The notes beneath the pieces were generated by a model. The model worked only from the letters and a program-made list of their open reading frames with translations. It searched no databases and was not told the origin of the DNA. A stretch of DNA of 64,000 bases from Acridotheres tristis (taxonomy: Eukaryota; Chordata; Aves; Passeriformes; Sturnidae), in assembly GCA_037013685.1 (NCBI GenBank), contig CM072884.1, positions 98,312,048 through 98,376,047 on the forward strand, given 5' to 3'. The position numbers were made by a program, and so were the translations under genes. Shown in pieces: positions 49,001 through 63,779 of the stretch. Within the stretch, counting starts at the first letter, position 1; each line of letters starts with the position of its first letter.

Positions 49001-52000
49001 GAGAAATATTTCACTGTGAGAAGTCCTCAGCATTTTTCCATCTTCACCTCTGAGGTCAAATGGGTCAACAATGGAACTAACAAAGTGGAGGGAGAACCTG
49101 GGCTCCCACCCAAAGTCACCCAAAGGGGCTGATATGCACAGGGGGTTCAAGGGTTTCAAACAGTCTCACCCAGCACTCTGCTGAACAGAAGATTGCCTCA
49201 AGCCCCAGCAATGTCTAAGTAAGAGAAGAGTATTACCTTATTTGATCTATACTTCAACCTTCAAATATAACATCCAAAGTTAACAGGATGAAAAGTGTGA
49301 CCTTAAAACAACAGGGGGAAAATTGCCAGTATGAGACCAAAACACTCCTAAGACTTGCCCCTTGTAACACCTGAAACATTTTTCCCTGAGACTGTTTCTC
49401 TGGTTTAGCTGGGATTTGTGAGATAGAAATCATCTGCTGTATTTCAGCAAAGATGTCAATAAAGCCTCCGAAGTACTCCTGGACTGTTAAGAAATACATT
49501 TTGATTCTAAAAAGAAATATCCCTCCATGTCTTTTGGAAGACCACCCCAGTGTTTCACCAGAAATAAACAAGTCTAAACAAGTGCAATTATTCTTTAGCA
49601 GATAATGAGGAAAATCTTCCTTGCCAGTACAAACTGAAAAGCCCAGAATGAGACTGAGTGGGCTGGAGCAGTTAGAGGAGGTGGCTTTTAGTGGAAGATC
49701 AAAATCTAGGAGTGGTTCACTTCAAGATGTTTCTCCATCTCAGCAATGCCTGTTTGCAGCCTCGCTGCACAGCCATGGACATTCTGTGGTGATCACCCAC
49801 AGGACTGAAGCAGCTGAACCTTTGTACAGCTTGAGAGGCAAACCCAGCACTGAGAGCAGTGCTGAATCCAGCTCTGCCCGTTGCATTTTGTGCTTATTTT
49901 ATGGTGCTTTACAGAACACTCCCAAAGAGTTCTCTTTTCAATAGGTAGGATTTGTTGCAATGTATTATCTTGCTACCGTGCATTAGGGTGATTTTGATCA
50001 AAGAAGATCTGACTCGTAACTTTACACTACAGGAACAGGCTGGAGTTTACTGGAACTGAACAATATCAATAAACAGCAACATTCATATTAAGGCTCTGTG
50101 GTTTGGCTCATTTAGCATGCTGGCTTTATTAAATCTGGCATAGTCGACATGGATCATGCAAGGGCTATTTGGTAGAATTTGTCAGGGTTTAAAGAAATGC
50201 TTTCAAAAAATTTCAAGAATAAGAAGATTAGAAACATTTCCTACATAAATAGTGATGATTTTTTCACTAAAGGACCTCCAGAACTCTGGCAAGCTACAGA
50301 AATCTAAACGCTACTTGCAGACCTACTAGCTTTAATTGTCTTTTTAACACATTCCTTTTCTGACAGAAAAATCTGAATTTTCCCTCTCTGAGATAAAATT
50401 ATTGCTTACAGTTTTGACTGAAGAAACGTCCATTTTCCATTTTCTCCCTCTCAGTAAAAATCCTAGTTTTCAGGGTGAGATGGAGCCAAAACATGCATGG
50501 AAAGCTATGGCACAGAGCACTTCTCACATCACAGGAACACTTCAGCAGCCAAAGCAAAAAGGGAAGAGTTGGTCAAGGATTGAGAGGATATTTCTGCACA
50601 TTTCCACAAAAGAAGCAGTTGCACTAAAGGGTGGATTCACTAATCACGGTACATCACTAAATTTTGATTTACCCAGACAGACACCTGAATGCAATCAGGT
50701 TTTCCATCTACAAAGAAGTAAAATATTACTGCAGAGGTGAGGTGGGCTTCACACTAAAATGGTAACAGACCTTGGAGAACCTCCAGATGTGAATGACAAA
50801 TATAAAATGAGGTTTTACTCCACATTTACAAAGAGGGCACTGCAAAAGGCACCTGGCTGACAGTGAGGGTGTGCAGAGCAGAAACACAGCCAGCAGGAGT
50901 TGATTGTTTCACAGATGCACAGAAAAAAGAAGACAAGAAAGCAAACACTTCCTCAGAGCCACATAAAGGCAGTCAGTGTATAGGATCCATCATTCTTCTT
51001 TCTCAGTAAAATCCCCTGGTCAGACCTGCCAGAGCTCAGAGCTGCTTGCCTAACCTGTGGCTGTAAGTTTAAATTTGGTTTTATGCTAAACAATTTTATT
51101 ATCTCATCAGGGGTTTTTGTTTCTTTCTCAGTTGTTTTGTTATATTTTTTAAATATCTCTCTGCAAATACATGACAAAATGAGGCAGGAGGGTATTGGGG
51201 TTTTGCAGAGCAGCTATTCATGTGCCATGGTCTTGCCCTCATCTCCACAGTCAGGTGCAGACAGCAGCAGGGTGACCTGGCCTGGTGGCACAGGGGACAG
51301 GGAGAAGTGCAGAGCCTGAGCAGCTTGTCACAGGGAGAGACTGCCCCCACATCAGAGGGTGTGTGGCACATTTCTGGCCATGCAATGTGAGTCCCAGCCC
51401 CACGGCTGTGAGCACTAATGCAATAGTAGAGGAAGGTCTGCAGAAGAAGTAAACAGAGCACCAGGAAGGGATGATCAGCTTTCAGGCTGCATCCCTGAGA
51501 GCCTGCTGAGGCACCACTCAGATGGAGGTGCTGGTCCTCACTCTTGCAGACAGAGGCAGAAGGACAGATGCTGCCTGCTGAGTGTCTCAAGCAGTGGAGA
51601 TCTCACTCGGGTCATCTGCTCTTGCTGAGTGGCACTGCTTGGTCCAACAATGCACAAATGCAACAAGACTTGATGCTAAGCCCAGGGTCTCTGATCTTAC
51701 ACCCTGTGAGATCCACTGCTTCCTGGATTTCACTCTGCTCAAGCTGCTTTCAAACCCACTGGCACTACTTGGCACTTGCAAAATTAATTTCAAACTGCTC
51801 CTGCCAGCAACAGTGCTGGCTCAGACAGAAGTAAAATAAAAGCATCAGCTGAGTGAGGAGGGTTCATCGTGTCCATCTAGTAGTACCCAAAATATAACCA
51901 ATGCACACTGGAAAACACATACTAACCAGACCCACATTTCAAATGTTTTTGTTGAGCAAAACTTATAGATTTATATTAGTGAAACAAACCAAGAAATGAC

Positions 52001-55000
52001 TGTGGAAAGAGGAGTAAATGTATAGAAATATATTTATAAATACAGTCAGATAAAGGGAAGAAAAGGCATAAAAGCAGCTAATGACAGGTATCAGAATAAA
52101 AGGGCTTTGTGTGCGGAAAGGCAAAGAAATGCCCAAAGCTACCACACCAGTTGAATTTCGTGGTTGTGCAAAGTCTGCATTTTTCTGCCAAAATAACACA
52201 GCAAAGAGATTTTATGCTTCAAGCTGCAATGCTGTCATGGTCACAGAACTCAGAAAAGGATTGTTGGAGACTCACACTTTTAATGTTCAAGATCCAGTAG
52301 CAGATTCCAAAGAAGAAATTGCATTGGAAAGCAGGTCTGGTACCTCAGTCAAAACCAACACAGATTTTTCTTTTTTCTTCCTTTGCTAACTAGGTCTACT
52401 TACTATGTCTCTCTCTTTTATTTCTTTAAAATTCTCCTCTTGCCACCAATGCAAATTCTTTTCTTTAGAGGATCTCCATCTCATTTGATGAGCTCCACTG
52501 AAACAGGTGCAAGATACGATAATGCAGTTACCAGTTTAGATTGGCTCTAAAGTTTTGCTCCCAGTATCCTGGCCTTGCTGTCCCAACCCAGGATCTCTAA
52601 GGGAGCTTCTGTGAAATCTTTTTGGAGGCGATGGAGGGCAGTCACAGGTGCATGAAGGATGCTGCAAGAGGCTCTTAAAAATTAATGGAGAGCACAAACA
52701 TGCTTAAGGAATTTCTGCTTAAGTGAAATTCTCAGTTCATTTACCAAAGCAACTGTAATATCTATTGTGCAGTTGGATAAAAAATAGCAAGTGATGTATC
52801 TCTTGTTATTGATCTGCTTTCAGGGAGTTTTAGGGACATTAACATTCAACAGAACAAGTGCTCTATCTACTCATAGTCTTTGATGACTCTTGTTTAGCAG
52901 GTATTCCAGGAAACCTACATGAGATATTTCTCACTGCTTGTAAGGCATGTCACTAAAGCATATTTCTTGTGTTATGACAGAATAACTTCCTCAGTGTTGG
53001 CTCACAGTGTGGTGATAGCATTTATGCTGGGACCCCAGACAGCAATTGTTCACAAGTACTTTAGTAAGTTTAAGTAAGTTTATGGGCATATTTTCTCAGC
53101 AGCAGATCTTTCATTATGTTTACATAGAAGGATGTCCTGTGGATAGGCTGTGAGATTGGATGTCAGCAGAGCTGGTCAGTTCATGCATGTCTGCTCCTTG
53201 AGTGAATGTTGTTTCCAGGCCACCCACTGCACAGACATCCAAGCAGCTGCTTTATTCCCATCTCAGCTTGTTATGTGATACTGTGACAACACACTTGATT
53301 TCCCCACGGTACAAATCTCTTCTGAAGCCTCTCAAGTAGAGATCTCCTGAGATCCCTACCAGTTGGAATGTCTGTCCATCTGGGCTGCTGGCCCCTGGCT
53401 GTAAGCCCCCCAGAATGCAGCTCCTGCCCTGCTCTCTGTGTGACTCTTCCCCAGTCTGTAGCAGCCCTGACTCTGACTGGAGGTGTCTCACATCAGCCCA
53501 CCTATTCCACAGAGGCAGCAGAGGCTCCATGCTCATGAAGTCAGGTGTGCAGCTTGGCAGGGCTCTCTGGATGGCCTCTGGGCCCCTTTCCTGTCTGAGT
53601 GGGAATCCAGCTGTGCTGGATTTGACTTTATCTCACATTGTGTAGAAAGCAGCAAAGATCTAAAACTCTTACGTAGAACAGCTGTGTGTGTTAGATTCCT
53701 TGGACAATGCTTTGAACACACTCAATTTACATTTCATTTCATAGACTTGCTCATGCCTGAAAAAGAAATAACCTTATAAATTATTTGCAGTCACTGCCAG
53801 CTTAAGCAACATCTGAAATGCTTTGTTGATGAGTGGAAGTTTTCAGATTATTTTTGGTGCCATGACATCCTGCTGTACCTAACCCAGACTGGAAAATAAC
53901 TGACAGCCTCTGGCATCTTGGAGATAAGCAGTATCAGCTGACACAGGGTAGTGGACTGTGTTTCATGAGTAAAACAGACTGTGGCAGTAGCTTTGGAAGA
54001 GGAAATCTGGGTTTTTTTCTAAAAATTGTGTTGTTAACACACTTTTATCTTCATTTGATTCAGCCTATAGATGATTATTTTCTTCTTTTTTTGCTACTGA
54101 TCTTTGCATCATCATCATCATCCAGTCTATTTGGAAGCATAACTGAAAAGTAAGGTGACCAGGAAAAAAGGGATTTCAAATACATGGAGTAATTTTGTGG
54201 GTCTAGTGTCTCTTCCCTCCCTCCATCACCTTGGAAAGAAGAGGAAGTATCCCCTTCTCCAGCTGTTGAGAGAGCCCCATGGCACTGTGTCAGCCCAGGG
54301 CCACTGTGCCGGAGCTGAGCAGCCCTCAGCAGGATGTGTAGACCCCCTCAGGAGCCCACCATGGATGTGTGGAGCCATTGCAGCATTTACCCTCACCCTG
54401 CAGGAGCCAGCAAGGGGCTGCTGCCAGGGTCACCAGAGGGGGAAATGGTTATGGGAGGTTTGTAAGGATAGTGCAAAAGGCAATCTTCCCCAATGAACTA
54501 CAGCTGCACTGATTACTGAGGAGTGAAAACAGCTCTGCCTGCCCAGTGAGGCTGGGGGTTATAAAAGAGTGGGTTAGCTGCTTATTGGTGAGTTGGATAG
54601 AATCCTGTTGTCTGTGTTGTAAGGAGGTAAGGGACAGATAAGGTAAGAAGATGCTGGGTGAGGGACAGGTTGGGGCTATCCAGTCATGCAGAAGAGAGAA
54701 GGAGTCAGTGCTGTGTGGAGCTGCCTGAGAGAAGGCATGTGAAGCTTTTAAAAAAGGACTGGTGATGGTGCCAGTTGTGTCTGTCTTGACAACTGCAACA
54801 CAGGATGAACCACCTGAGTCTGCCAGGGATGCTCTGTGTCCAGAGCTGCCTTTGATGCTCTAAGCTATTTAGTAAGTAGTGGCAAAACATGGAGCCCACT
54901 GTCTGGCTGAAAAAATGTGCCAGGAAAACTGGAAGCAAATTAAGAACACCTTTCAGAGCAGCCTGTGCCTACTGTGTTGCTGATAATGACACATCAGATG

Positions 55001-55276
55001 AGATGTCTTAACACAGGAGGAAAATAAGAATGGGTGTCTGCACACTCCTAAATTAATTTTTTGTCTTGGTCTCCTTTAGTTTGCCCATATCTGTGCACTG
55101 TTGCTGTGAACTTGGCACAGGGGAAGCCTCTGGTTGCTTTAAATCACAGAAGACAGTGTGCATGTAGGTCTGTTAGACAGTGAAAGCAATCACAGGCATC
55201 CACTGGTTTCAAACTCCTAATTTAGGGATAGGAAATCAGTTGCATCTTTTTAGAGATGTCAGCTCTGTATGATAAG
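46001..55276. other. Unique non-coding sequence
   Basis: About 9.3 kb with no convincing gene or known interspersed repeat. GC-richer patches at 46.68-46.95, 51.18-51.60, 53.3-53.6 and 54.2-54.5 kb account for the longer frames (up to 163 codons at 51099-51590, minus), none of which resembles a known family. A (CAT)5-like run occurs near 54108-54122. 46.30-46.53 kb is a candidate conserved element. Confidence 0.5.
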
Positions 55277-55297
55277 CACACACACACATATATATAT
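55277..55297. repeat. (CA)n(TA)n compound dinucleotide repeat
   Basis: About six CA units run directly into about four TA units. Confidence 0.9.
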
Positions 55298-58200
55298 CTT
55301 TGAGGGGCAACCACAGCACTATCTCATTAGAAAATATTTTTTTCCAAATCAGAAACTAAAACTAGTAGAAAAGCATGGCCAGTGAGTATCTATCTTTATA
55401 CTACCATAAACATGCAAAAACCCTGTCAGAAAGAAGCCTCATTTTGAAGCTCATTTGGCAGATGCTCTTGGTCTCTAAGAAAGAAGTCATTCAGATGTTA
55501 TTCAATGTTCACACTCTTAAAATCTCTTTTTCACATTTTTTTCTTGTTATAGGCTCTCCTGCAGTGATCAGTGCAGGAGTTGTCTCCTGAGCAAGTCCCT
55601 TTTGAAATGTTTTGAGCCTACAAGAGGCAGCACAGTGCAGATGAACCACAGTAGCAGCTTACCAGTCAGACAGCCACAAGCTCCCTGCACACATCTTAAA
55701 GGTGCCAGGCTGTAGAACTATAGCTGTGGGTGCATTTCACAGGCATTTACATAGCAGCACATCCAACCCAGAGCTCAGTGACAACGTGGGCCCAGCAGGA
55801 AAATGAGATTTGGCACAGAGCTGGGGACACCTTCTCATAATCACATGTCACCTTCCAGAAAGATCTGGGCATAACCCACCCTTTATTCAGGCAAATTTTC
55901 CCTACTCTATCTTCTTAGGTATCAGGGAAGACATACCTGTGTCCTTCCCTATCTTGAGTACATTTTGTATTTTAAGATCATTTTTAAACCCAAAAGAGGC
56001 AGAAAGTTGAGCATATTCATAAAGGCTTCCTTGAATAATAACATCCCTAGAGAACTCCTGATTTCTTGGAAGAGAAGAAGCTTGTCTGTCATCACATCCT
56101 GAAAACAACTGAGATCACATCAGTAACAGCACAGTGGAGGGGCTGTAAAGTCTGAGATAATTCTGGTTTGAGCTAATGTTATTACTCTGACACAGTACAT
56201 GTAATTGTCTCTGGGGGGATGTTTTAATTAAAAGCGGAAAAATAAGTTTCTTCTCAACTACAGCTTCCTTCTACCTCCCATCAAATAAAATGCAGATGAT
56301 GCAGGATAATTTTTCTCATTAGTGTGAGTGGTTTGTGCTCAAAGCATTTGTGATAACATCTTGCTTTGCTCTTTGTCTTTTTATTACCTGTAGGATACTG
56401 TAGAATATCAGGCTGATGCTGAACTTCATCAGTGCAGGCAGCCTTGGGGGCTCATATCTTAATTTCTGTTTTGACATCTTATCAATCTTTAAATTAAACA
56501 TACTGATTTCTGTGCCAGCATTATGCTGAGCTCCCTATGGCTACTGAACTGTATGTTATTTGATGTACAAGGTCAACAGCAGCTTCTGCAGATCAGTTCT
56601 CTCTGGTCTTTGCCAGAAGCTGATAGGAGGCAAATCTTTTGTGATTCCCTGGAAAATAAGCTGCAGATTTTCTTTAGGGGAAAAAAAAGGCATTGTACAC
56701 AAAAGAGGAAAATAGTGTGTATAGTGGAAAATGGGATAAGGAAATGAAAATTACAGCAGAGTTGCATGGTCCTAAATCTTCAGAATAATCATATTTCATT
56801 CTCCAAGAATATCATTCCAGATAAAAGCATGAGATGAATGTTACCAGCTTTCCAGATCAGGAGTTCTGGAAGGAAAATAATGGGACAGAAAATATTTTAC
56901 ATTTATATGAAAGCTATTGCCAGAAAGAGTTCTGGCAAATAATACTTGTGATTTCTTAGTGTCTCCAAGTAAGGGAAACAAGTAAAGATGATAAAGTATG
57001 CAGTGAAGAAAGATACATTTCTCTTTTCTATATTCAGTGTTTGGAGTTCCAAATCCATTTGGCAGATCTACTCTTTTGTTTCTTCCTTGCATCAGTATAG
57101 TCACTGCTTGAAAACAAAAGTATTTTACAAAATTTTCCAATTTTCTGTAAGAATTTTTATTTACTTTAAAAACTATTCAGATATTCCTAACTGTCGTCAA
57201 CTCCATTTTTCTTCTGCTGTTGCTGGTGTATTCTGATACTCCAGGCTTTCCTTTGAAGTTGCAATGAGGAATTACAGTAGAATCATTGAAGCATCTTGTT
57301 AATTTCTGTCTTGTGGCAAATCAGGGGCTGTGATTTGGCAAATTTTATTGGAAAGTACTTTGTCACAATCTGACAAAATAAATTAATTAGTGTAAAACTC
57401 CACTGTGCATTCATTAATGCCGATGTACTTCCGACCTTTGACACAGGTAGTGCTACATAATTTACACAATTGGCAAGGAGCACAGTGAGAGCAGTGTTTA
57501 TGTCCACTAAGCATTAATTTCTTAAACATACATGCCTTTTAAAAAGGAGATTAACTGACTTTTTAATATTGTTAAGGTGATGTATTCCTAGTTGTTCAAA
57601 TAGTCAGGGTGTTTGTACACCTTTTTGGTCCATCTGCAGAACCACAGCCTAAAGATTAATGTGCAAGAAGATTTTCTTTCTGGTGGTTTAAAGCTTTCAG
57701 GTGCTTTACAGCCTCTCACTGTCACTGAATTAGAGCTGGTTTTTCTTGCTAACCATGTGTCCCTGCTATGTAAATGTGAAAGGCTACAGTAGGGAAGCAG
57801 AGTCTATGACGTGATTTTATGATGCAGATGAACTAAGAATATTTTCACTTCATAAATATGGAGCTCTTGAGAGTATTAGGGATGGTTGTAGCCATGAACT
57901 CCATCTGGAAGTGACTGCGTGGAAATAAGGTTTTGTGTGTGAAGAAAAGAGACTGAAGTAATAGGAAGTAATAACTATAATTCCTTTAATACTCCTCTGA
58001 TTAAATCTATGATCTCATGTGGTCTAGGAGAAGGAGTACTGGATATAGCCCAGCTCACACTGCATGGTGTAGATGCACACAGAGGTCCTGATGCTCATTT
58101 TGCTGGAGCCAGTGAATAAGTTCTTGCTAACTTTAGTTGGTCAGAAAATCTTCTCGCTCTTCTACAAAGACTGGATATAGTAATTATTAACGTGCAGAAA

Positions 58201-59543
58201 AATCAAAGTCCTAACAAGAACTTCTGTTCCCATTTTGTTCTCTGTCCATTATGTTTTTAGGGTCTAAGTCATGTCAGCAGCAGTCACTATTGCCTCCTCA
58301 TTTTTATGGACCTGTATTTCAAACTCCCACAAAAATATTGATTCCCTAAAAATTCCTTTCTGATTTGGTATTATGCCACTGACAGCAAGAAGAATAATCT
58401 ATATCTGAAATAAAATTGCAGCAGCTTTTTTTTCCCCTGGTTGCCAATACATGGGTGAGTCAGAAGCAACACAAAAGAGCTGTGGGCTGTAATCACCTAG
58501 GCTGTTTCTTTCCCTCTGCATTCAGCAAAGAAGAAAAGTGTGGGTGTCTCTTTGCTGATGTTCCCTTTTAGTCACCCCACTCCTGAGAGCAGCTTCTACC
58601 TGCTCAGTCCAGGGGTGGCTGCACAGCCCATCACTGGGTGCAGGGGCCACTGCAGCACCAGCAGAAAGTGGTCCTGGTTTGGGATCTTACCAGGAACTCA
58701 GGTCCTCAAAACTGAGAGATCAAATCTTTACCTTATTCTGCTGGTATATTTTATATAATTTTAATCTCTTTTTACTGAGGCACCTGTAGTAGAAGATTGA
58801 TTGTTACAATGCAGCAGCACAGTTCAGATACAGTCATTGCAGTGCTCTGAAAAATTACTAGGTGCAAGCCTTCCTTGTGTTTTCCCTGTTTATTTGTCTC
58901 ACCTATCTCTTTAATTTGTATGTGATGCTCATATTTTTAATACAAAAAGTGCTCTGAGTCAATGCAACGACTTGCATCAGTTCAGCAAAATGGGAATGAA
59001 ACAGTAAACACTATTGTGGTACGGCTAAATAGTTCCAGAAAAGTACCAGAAACAAAAAGCAGAAACTGTGTGCATATCATATATGATTAGCCCAGCACCT
59101 GCAAAACAGCTTTTGAAAGATTGGAAGATAAGATTTCTGTGGACAATAGGAAAGCAAGAAAAAAGGGGGAAAAAATACCCTTCCTCAAAAAGCATAATGG
59201 TATGAATGGTGAATATCTGTCACAGGTACAGGAAAGGGATATGTCGTAGTAAGAATGCACAAGGTAAAAGGAAAGACATGTTCTTAATACAAGCTCAAGA
59301 TATACTCTTACCAAAGCTAGTAATAAGTTTTCAATGTTTCTAACAAACTAAAAGTCTAAGTGAGATTGAGCTCAAAACAGAGTTCAGGTCAAGAGGTATA
59401 TAGTATGTACCACAAGGCTTGGTATTTGCTGCTTTCACAACAGTGTAAAGGCAGAAGAAAGCAATTGTAGTAGAAGATGCAACGCCTTTTATTGCTTAAC
59501 TCTTGCACTTTTGAACAGCTGATGTGCCCAGAAATCTTGTCTG
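55298..59543. other. Unique AT-rich non-coding sequence
   Basis: No supported gene over about 4.2 kb. 57.29-57.50 kb has several homeodomain-type TAATTA/ATTAAT cores in a clean, non-repetitive context and is a candidate conserved non-coding element. Confidence 0.5.
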
Positions 59544-59640
59544 GGGTTTTTTTGTTGCTGTTGGTTTGTTGTTGGTTTTTTGTTTTGTTTTTTTTTGGTT
59601 TTGTTATGGTTTGTTGGTTGGTTACAGTTTTGGATTGGTT
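59544..59640. repeat. T/G-rich low-complexity tract
   Basis: Nearly 100 bases composed almost only of T and G on the + strand, in irregular TTTTG, TTG and TTGG units. No clean period is present. The open frames crossing it on both strands reflect the biased composition. Confidence 0.85.
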
Positions 59641-62600
59641 TATTTGCAATATAAGAAATTTGAAGCTCAGTCTGGGTAAAGCACAATTGCTGGTGTTTCA
59701 CATAATTGTATTAGTCCATTCAACATTTTGAGAGGAAGAGAGCAGTTATTCCAGTGGAGCAGAGCTAGATGAGGGGAAAAGAAACATGGTATAATGTCAG
59801 AGGTCTCTGTGAGACTGAGATGGGTGTTCAGCAGCTGCAGAAAGCACGTGGTCTCATGGTGACTGAACCTGTTTGCTGATAAGTTGAGATCAATTTGCCA
59901 CTTAGTACTCCCTGAAGACCAGAGAGGAAAGGAGGTTTAGACACAAAAAGGAATGAGCTAATTGCACAAACTACAGTAATTTCTGAAGTGTGCTAAAGTA
60001 GATCTGTCATATTATAGGAACAGCTGGTAAAACAGTCTCATGGATGGGTCACTTTTAAACTTGCCTAATTGGGCATTTAAGTGTGCTTTTTCTTAAGAAT
60101 ATTACTGCTTAAAAAGGCTAAGAATCATCCAAATGAATTTCAGAGATGTGTGGAAAGTGACTGTCCATTGACACAAGCTGAAGCAGGTATGGATCTCAGA
60201 GAAGGAGACTGGCTCCTACATCTTTGCAGGAACTAAATAGAATTTAAAGCACTGGCTCCCTATGCAAGTCTTTAGATATTTGAAGACTTACCAACACCTG
60301 CCTTTCCACACTCTAAGCCATATATTGTGCAAGAGGATGTGCTCTGCTGAATCTAGGCCAGAATATCTAGAATTACTCTTTATTCTCAGACATTTGCCAA
60401 ACCTCTGTCATCTCTTCAACTCTATTTCAATGCTAACTAAAGATGTTTTATTTTGCTTTGGGATTTTTACCCATTTTATACAGAAGGAAAAGTATGCTGA
60501 ATTTAGTAGGTATGTGCTTAGGATACACTATTTGTATTGGCTGTGGCCATTAGAGCTCTAGCAAACGTGATGTGCTACTATAATTTAATGGAAAATATTT
60601 TAAAATTTGTTATTTACATGTTGGAAAGATTTTGTTTGATTGTTTTTTCTAAATGACAGGTTACAGTCCAAATCAAACTGAAGGGCATTGTCACATCTGT
60701 GCACTGTTTTGATTTCACATAAGGATGCAGTCCATTGCATTTTCTCCAGTTGGGTAACTGATGATTGTCAATAATATTGAGAGCTTTATCCAATGCTAAA
60801 AGTAAAATCCCGTATATTAAAAAAAAAAATCTGATTCTGCACAGAGAATGAACAAATTACTTCCTAAATGAAATTAACTCTGAGCCACCCCATCCTCTTG
60901 CAAGTATTTTCGGTGGATTTTCACTTTGCACTACCACTATTGAAGTGATAATTAACTGAACAGACTTACAGAAAAAAAAAAAAGCATATTAACACTAATG
61001 CACAAGGCTTTCACTAATGCACAAGAAATGCTGTCAATAAACAGGCACATTTAAAACACACTTTTCTTTCCATTCCACTAAGATGATATGCCATATACTT
61101 AGCAATGAAGCAGTGTTAGTCCTTACTTTGCACAGTATCTTTTTAAAGGACAACAGAACAATGGTTCCTATTGAAACATAACATTTCTAGCCATTTCACC
61201 ACTATCATAAGGCAGAAACATCCATGAAGATTACCTAGACAATCAAAAATGCCTAAGCAAATTGCAAAACTAAGTGCTGTAGAAAATTATTGAATTTATG
61301 AATTCTGTAAAGTTGAGAAAACATCCAATAGACTTGTCTCACGTAGCATTAAAATTAAATTCTTCACAAGAACAAACAATATACATAGGAGAAGCTGATA
61401 GAAATCTAAACCAAGTTAAAAGATTTTTAAAAGTTGAAGTATTATAAACGATGGCATATTGTAAGCAAGAAAAATCTTTCTGAACTGCTCATGAATCCAC
61501 TAAATCCTTCTTCACTCTGATTTCCAGAGTGAAGGAGTTGCAAGGTAGCTTGTAAATTTCTTATACAGGGGGATCATCCCAATAATTCAATCTACATTTT
61601 AAAGGATGCTGAAATAGCTGTCATGGCTATGGCTTTTGAATCCTTTGTGCATACACATAGAACAGGGACAAGAGCTGTCTTCCTTGTGCTGTTACATCAC
61701 ACAAAATTTGCCTGCTCACTTTCCCTACTCTCCAGTTCCCTGCCATTCTCAGTGGAGCTCCAAGGGCAAGAGAAATAATAGAAGGAAAATGCTAAAATAA
61801 TTATTTTAATGGCTAGAGAACAAGAAAATTTGGCTGAGATCTTTAAAACTCCGAGGCAGATATCAAAGTCATAAACAGGCTTTCCACTCTGTCCTTGCAT
61901 TAAAGACAGAGCAGAGCCTACTTATCACCAAATTAGATCATTGGCTTTAGAGGCTCTTTCTCAAGGATGAGCTTGTCCTTAGCTGCTTCCTGGACACCTA
62001 AACCTTCTTGTTTTCTTATCAGTGAGACTACTGAAAGTTTTGTCTGGTGTTTGAACGAGGAAACAGCATTAGACCACTTAATTTAATATGGTTGCAGATT
62101 ATTGCAGCATAGCCCTGACATGATGCATTCAATTTTATTTTGGACGTGTAGATTTTTTTTCCCATGTTTAAATATTTCCTTTTTTTGCTTGCATTTTATG
62201 TATATAGTAAGAGATATCCTAGGATTTCACTGCACTGATTTTGGTTATGCCAATTTTCTGGCACTGAAGATGAAGCCCAAAACTGCAGCTTGACTATAAG
62301 ACAACGGAAGGTGGAAATGTGCTGAAGTGAGTTATTTTCAGGGCTGATGTCAGTTTCTTTTAATGCAAGTCCCCTAGCAAGCATGAAAATCATGTCCAAA
62401 GTGTCAGTCCCAAGCTGCCCTCTCTCCAGGAACTGAAGAGCAGCAGTAAGGGCTGATATCCAATCTAAAGGACCTGCCACTGAAACACTCAGAGTTTCTA
62501 CTCAAGAACCTGGAAAAATTGCACTTTTTGGCACCCAAAGAACTAATTTTTTCCATTTGTCAACACAATCAGTTGGTTTTTACACGCAAAGTGTGATTCA

Positions 62601-63779
62601 AAGATGCCTAACATGACACCAGCTGTCCAGAGCCGTTTTCCCAGCAGTGCCTGTTACCTCAACATTTTGCAACACTTAAAGTTGGGTTCACTGGGCTGTT
62701 ATGAGTGCAGGCTCATCTGTCTGTGGCTCATGACCAAAGAAGAAAACAGAAAAGAATCAGATCAAAGAGTTCAGACTTGAAGCCAAGTTCAACAGAACTG
62801 GAATGAAGGACTCTTCTAAACATCCTATAGAACCTTCTATCCCATACACAAAACATTTCCTGAATTTGTGGTAGCTTCTGCAAATCTCTTTCAAAAACAC
62901 ATTGCCAAGTAGTCTCCATTTCCAAATAATTCTCTCTTTCATGCCCTCCAAAGAATTAGCGAAAAACACACACAATCATTTTAAAGAAAAATAAATTAAG
63001 TGAAAACTATCAACTTTACTATGTAATTGCATTGAATCCATGCAATTATGTGCAAGAATAATTTAATTCCTTTTACTGATTCATTCCAGAGTTAGAATTA
63101 CACAGTATTAAGGCTAATCTTTCATACTTAGAATAATTGATTGGTCTCAATATATTTGTTTGGGGGATGACTTAGGCAAAAAAGCACTAATTGCTCAGTG
63201 GGTGATGGTGTACGTTTTCCCTAGGCTGTATGTGATGATGCAAGGTTTCTACAAGATCACCACCACACACTAAATCAGCCCTGGAGCACTTTCTGGTATT
63301 CCAGTGCTGCCTCCATGCTTTTTTGGTCAAGGACATTGAGTGGCTGCCAGAGGGTTGAATTCTCTTTGCTTGTACTTTCACTCAGTAGAAATAGAAGAAA
63401 GGGGCGTTTGGTCCTTTTCTGGGGCACATTCTTCCTTCCATCATCCCTGTGGGTGATGGTGATGTTTTCATGCTCAACTGTGGATGGGTGTTCATTCCTA
63501 AGTAGTAGTGCAAGGAAAGCAGTGGGGAAAGGCACATTTTTCCATCTACACACTGGTATAATCAATTGCAGTCTTTGTGGGCCTGGGAGAAACATTTAAG
63601 CACAAAGATAGCCCTTTCCAGCTCACACACCTTGGATTGTGTATCAGGCAGGTGCCAGCCACCACTACACAGATCCAAAGGAAGGAAGGGCCACTGAAAA
63701 AGCTTCCTCAGACTTTTCTTCAGAATTTGAATTTTACATCAATAGACACAAACTTACCTAACAGGTTCCTAGTTTCTCA
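59641..63779. other. Unique AT-rich non-coding sequence
   Basis: About 4.1 kb with no supported gene. Short A runs occur near 60820 and 60971. A 10-base-arm hairpin at 61510-61534 is within chance expectation. 63.0-63.15 kb is AT-rich and motif-dense. Confidence 0.5.

Noticed and set aside
51099..51590. 163-codon minus-strand frame
   Set aside because: It sits in a GC-richer patch with competing frames on the other strand, and no homologous domain is recognised.
54540..54620. TATA-box-like 'gttataaaagag' as a promoter
   Set aside because: An isolated motif without CpG enrichment, initiator context or a downstream gene.
61510..61534. 10-base-arm hairpin 'cttcactctg...cagagtgaag'
   Set aside because: About one such hairpin is expected by chance in 64 kb, and no T tract or gene end accompanies it.
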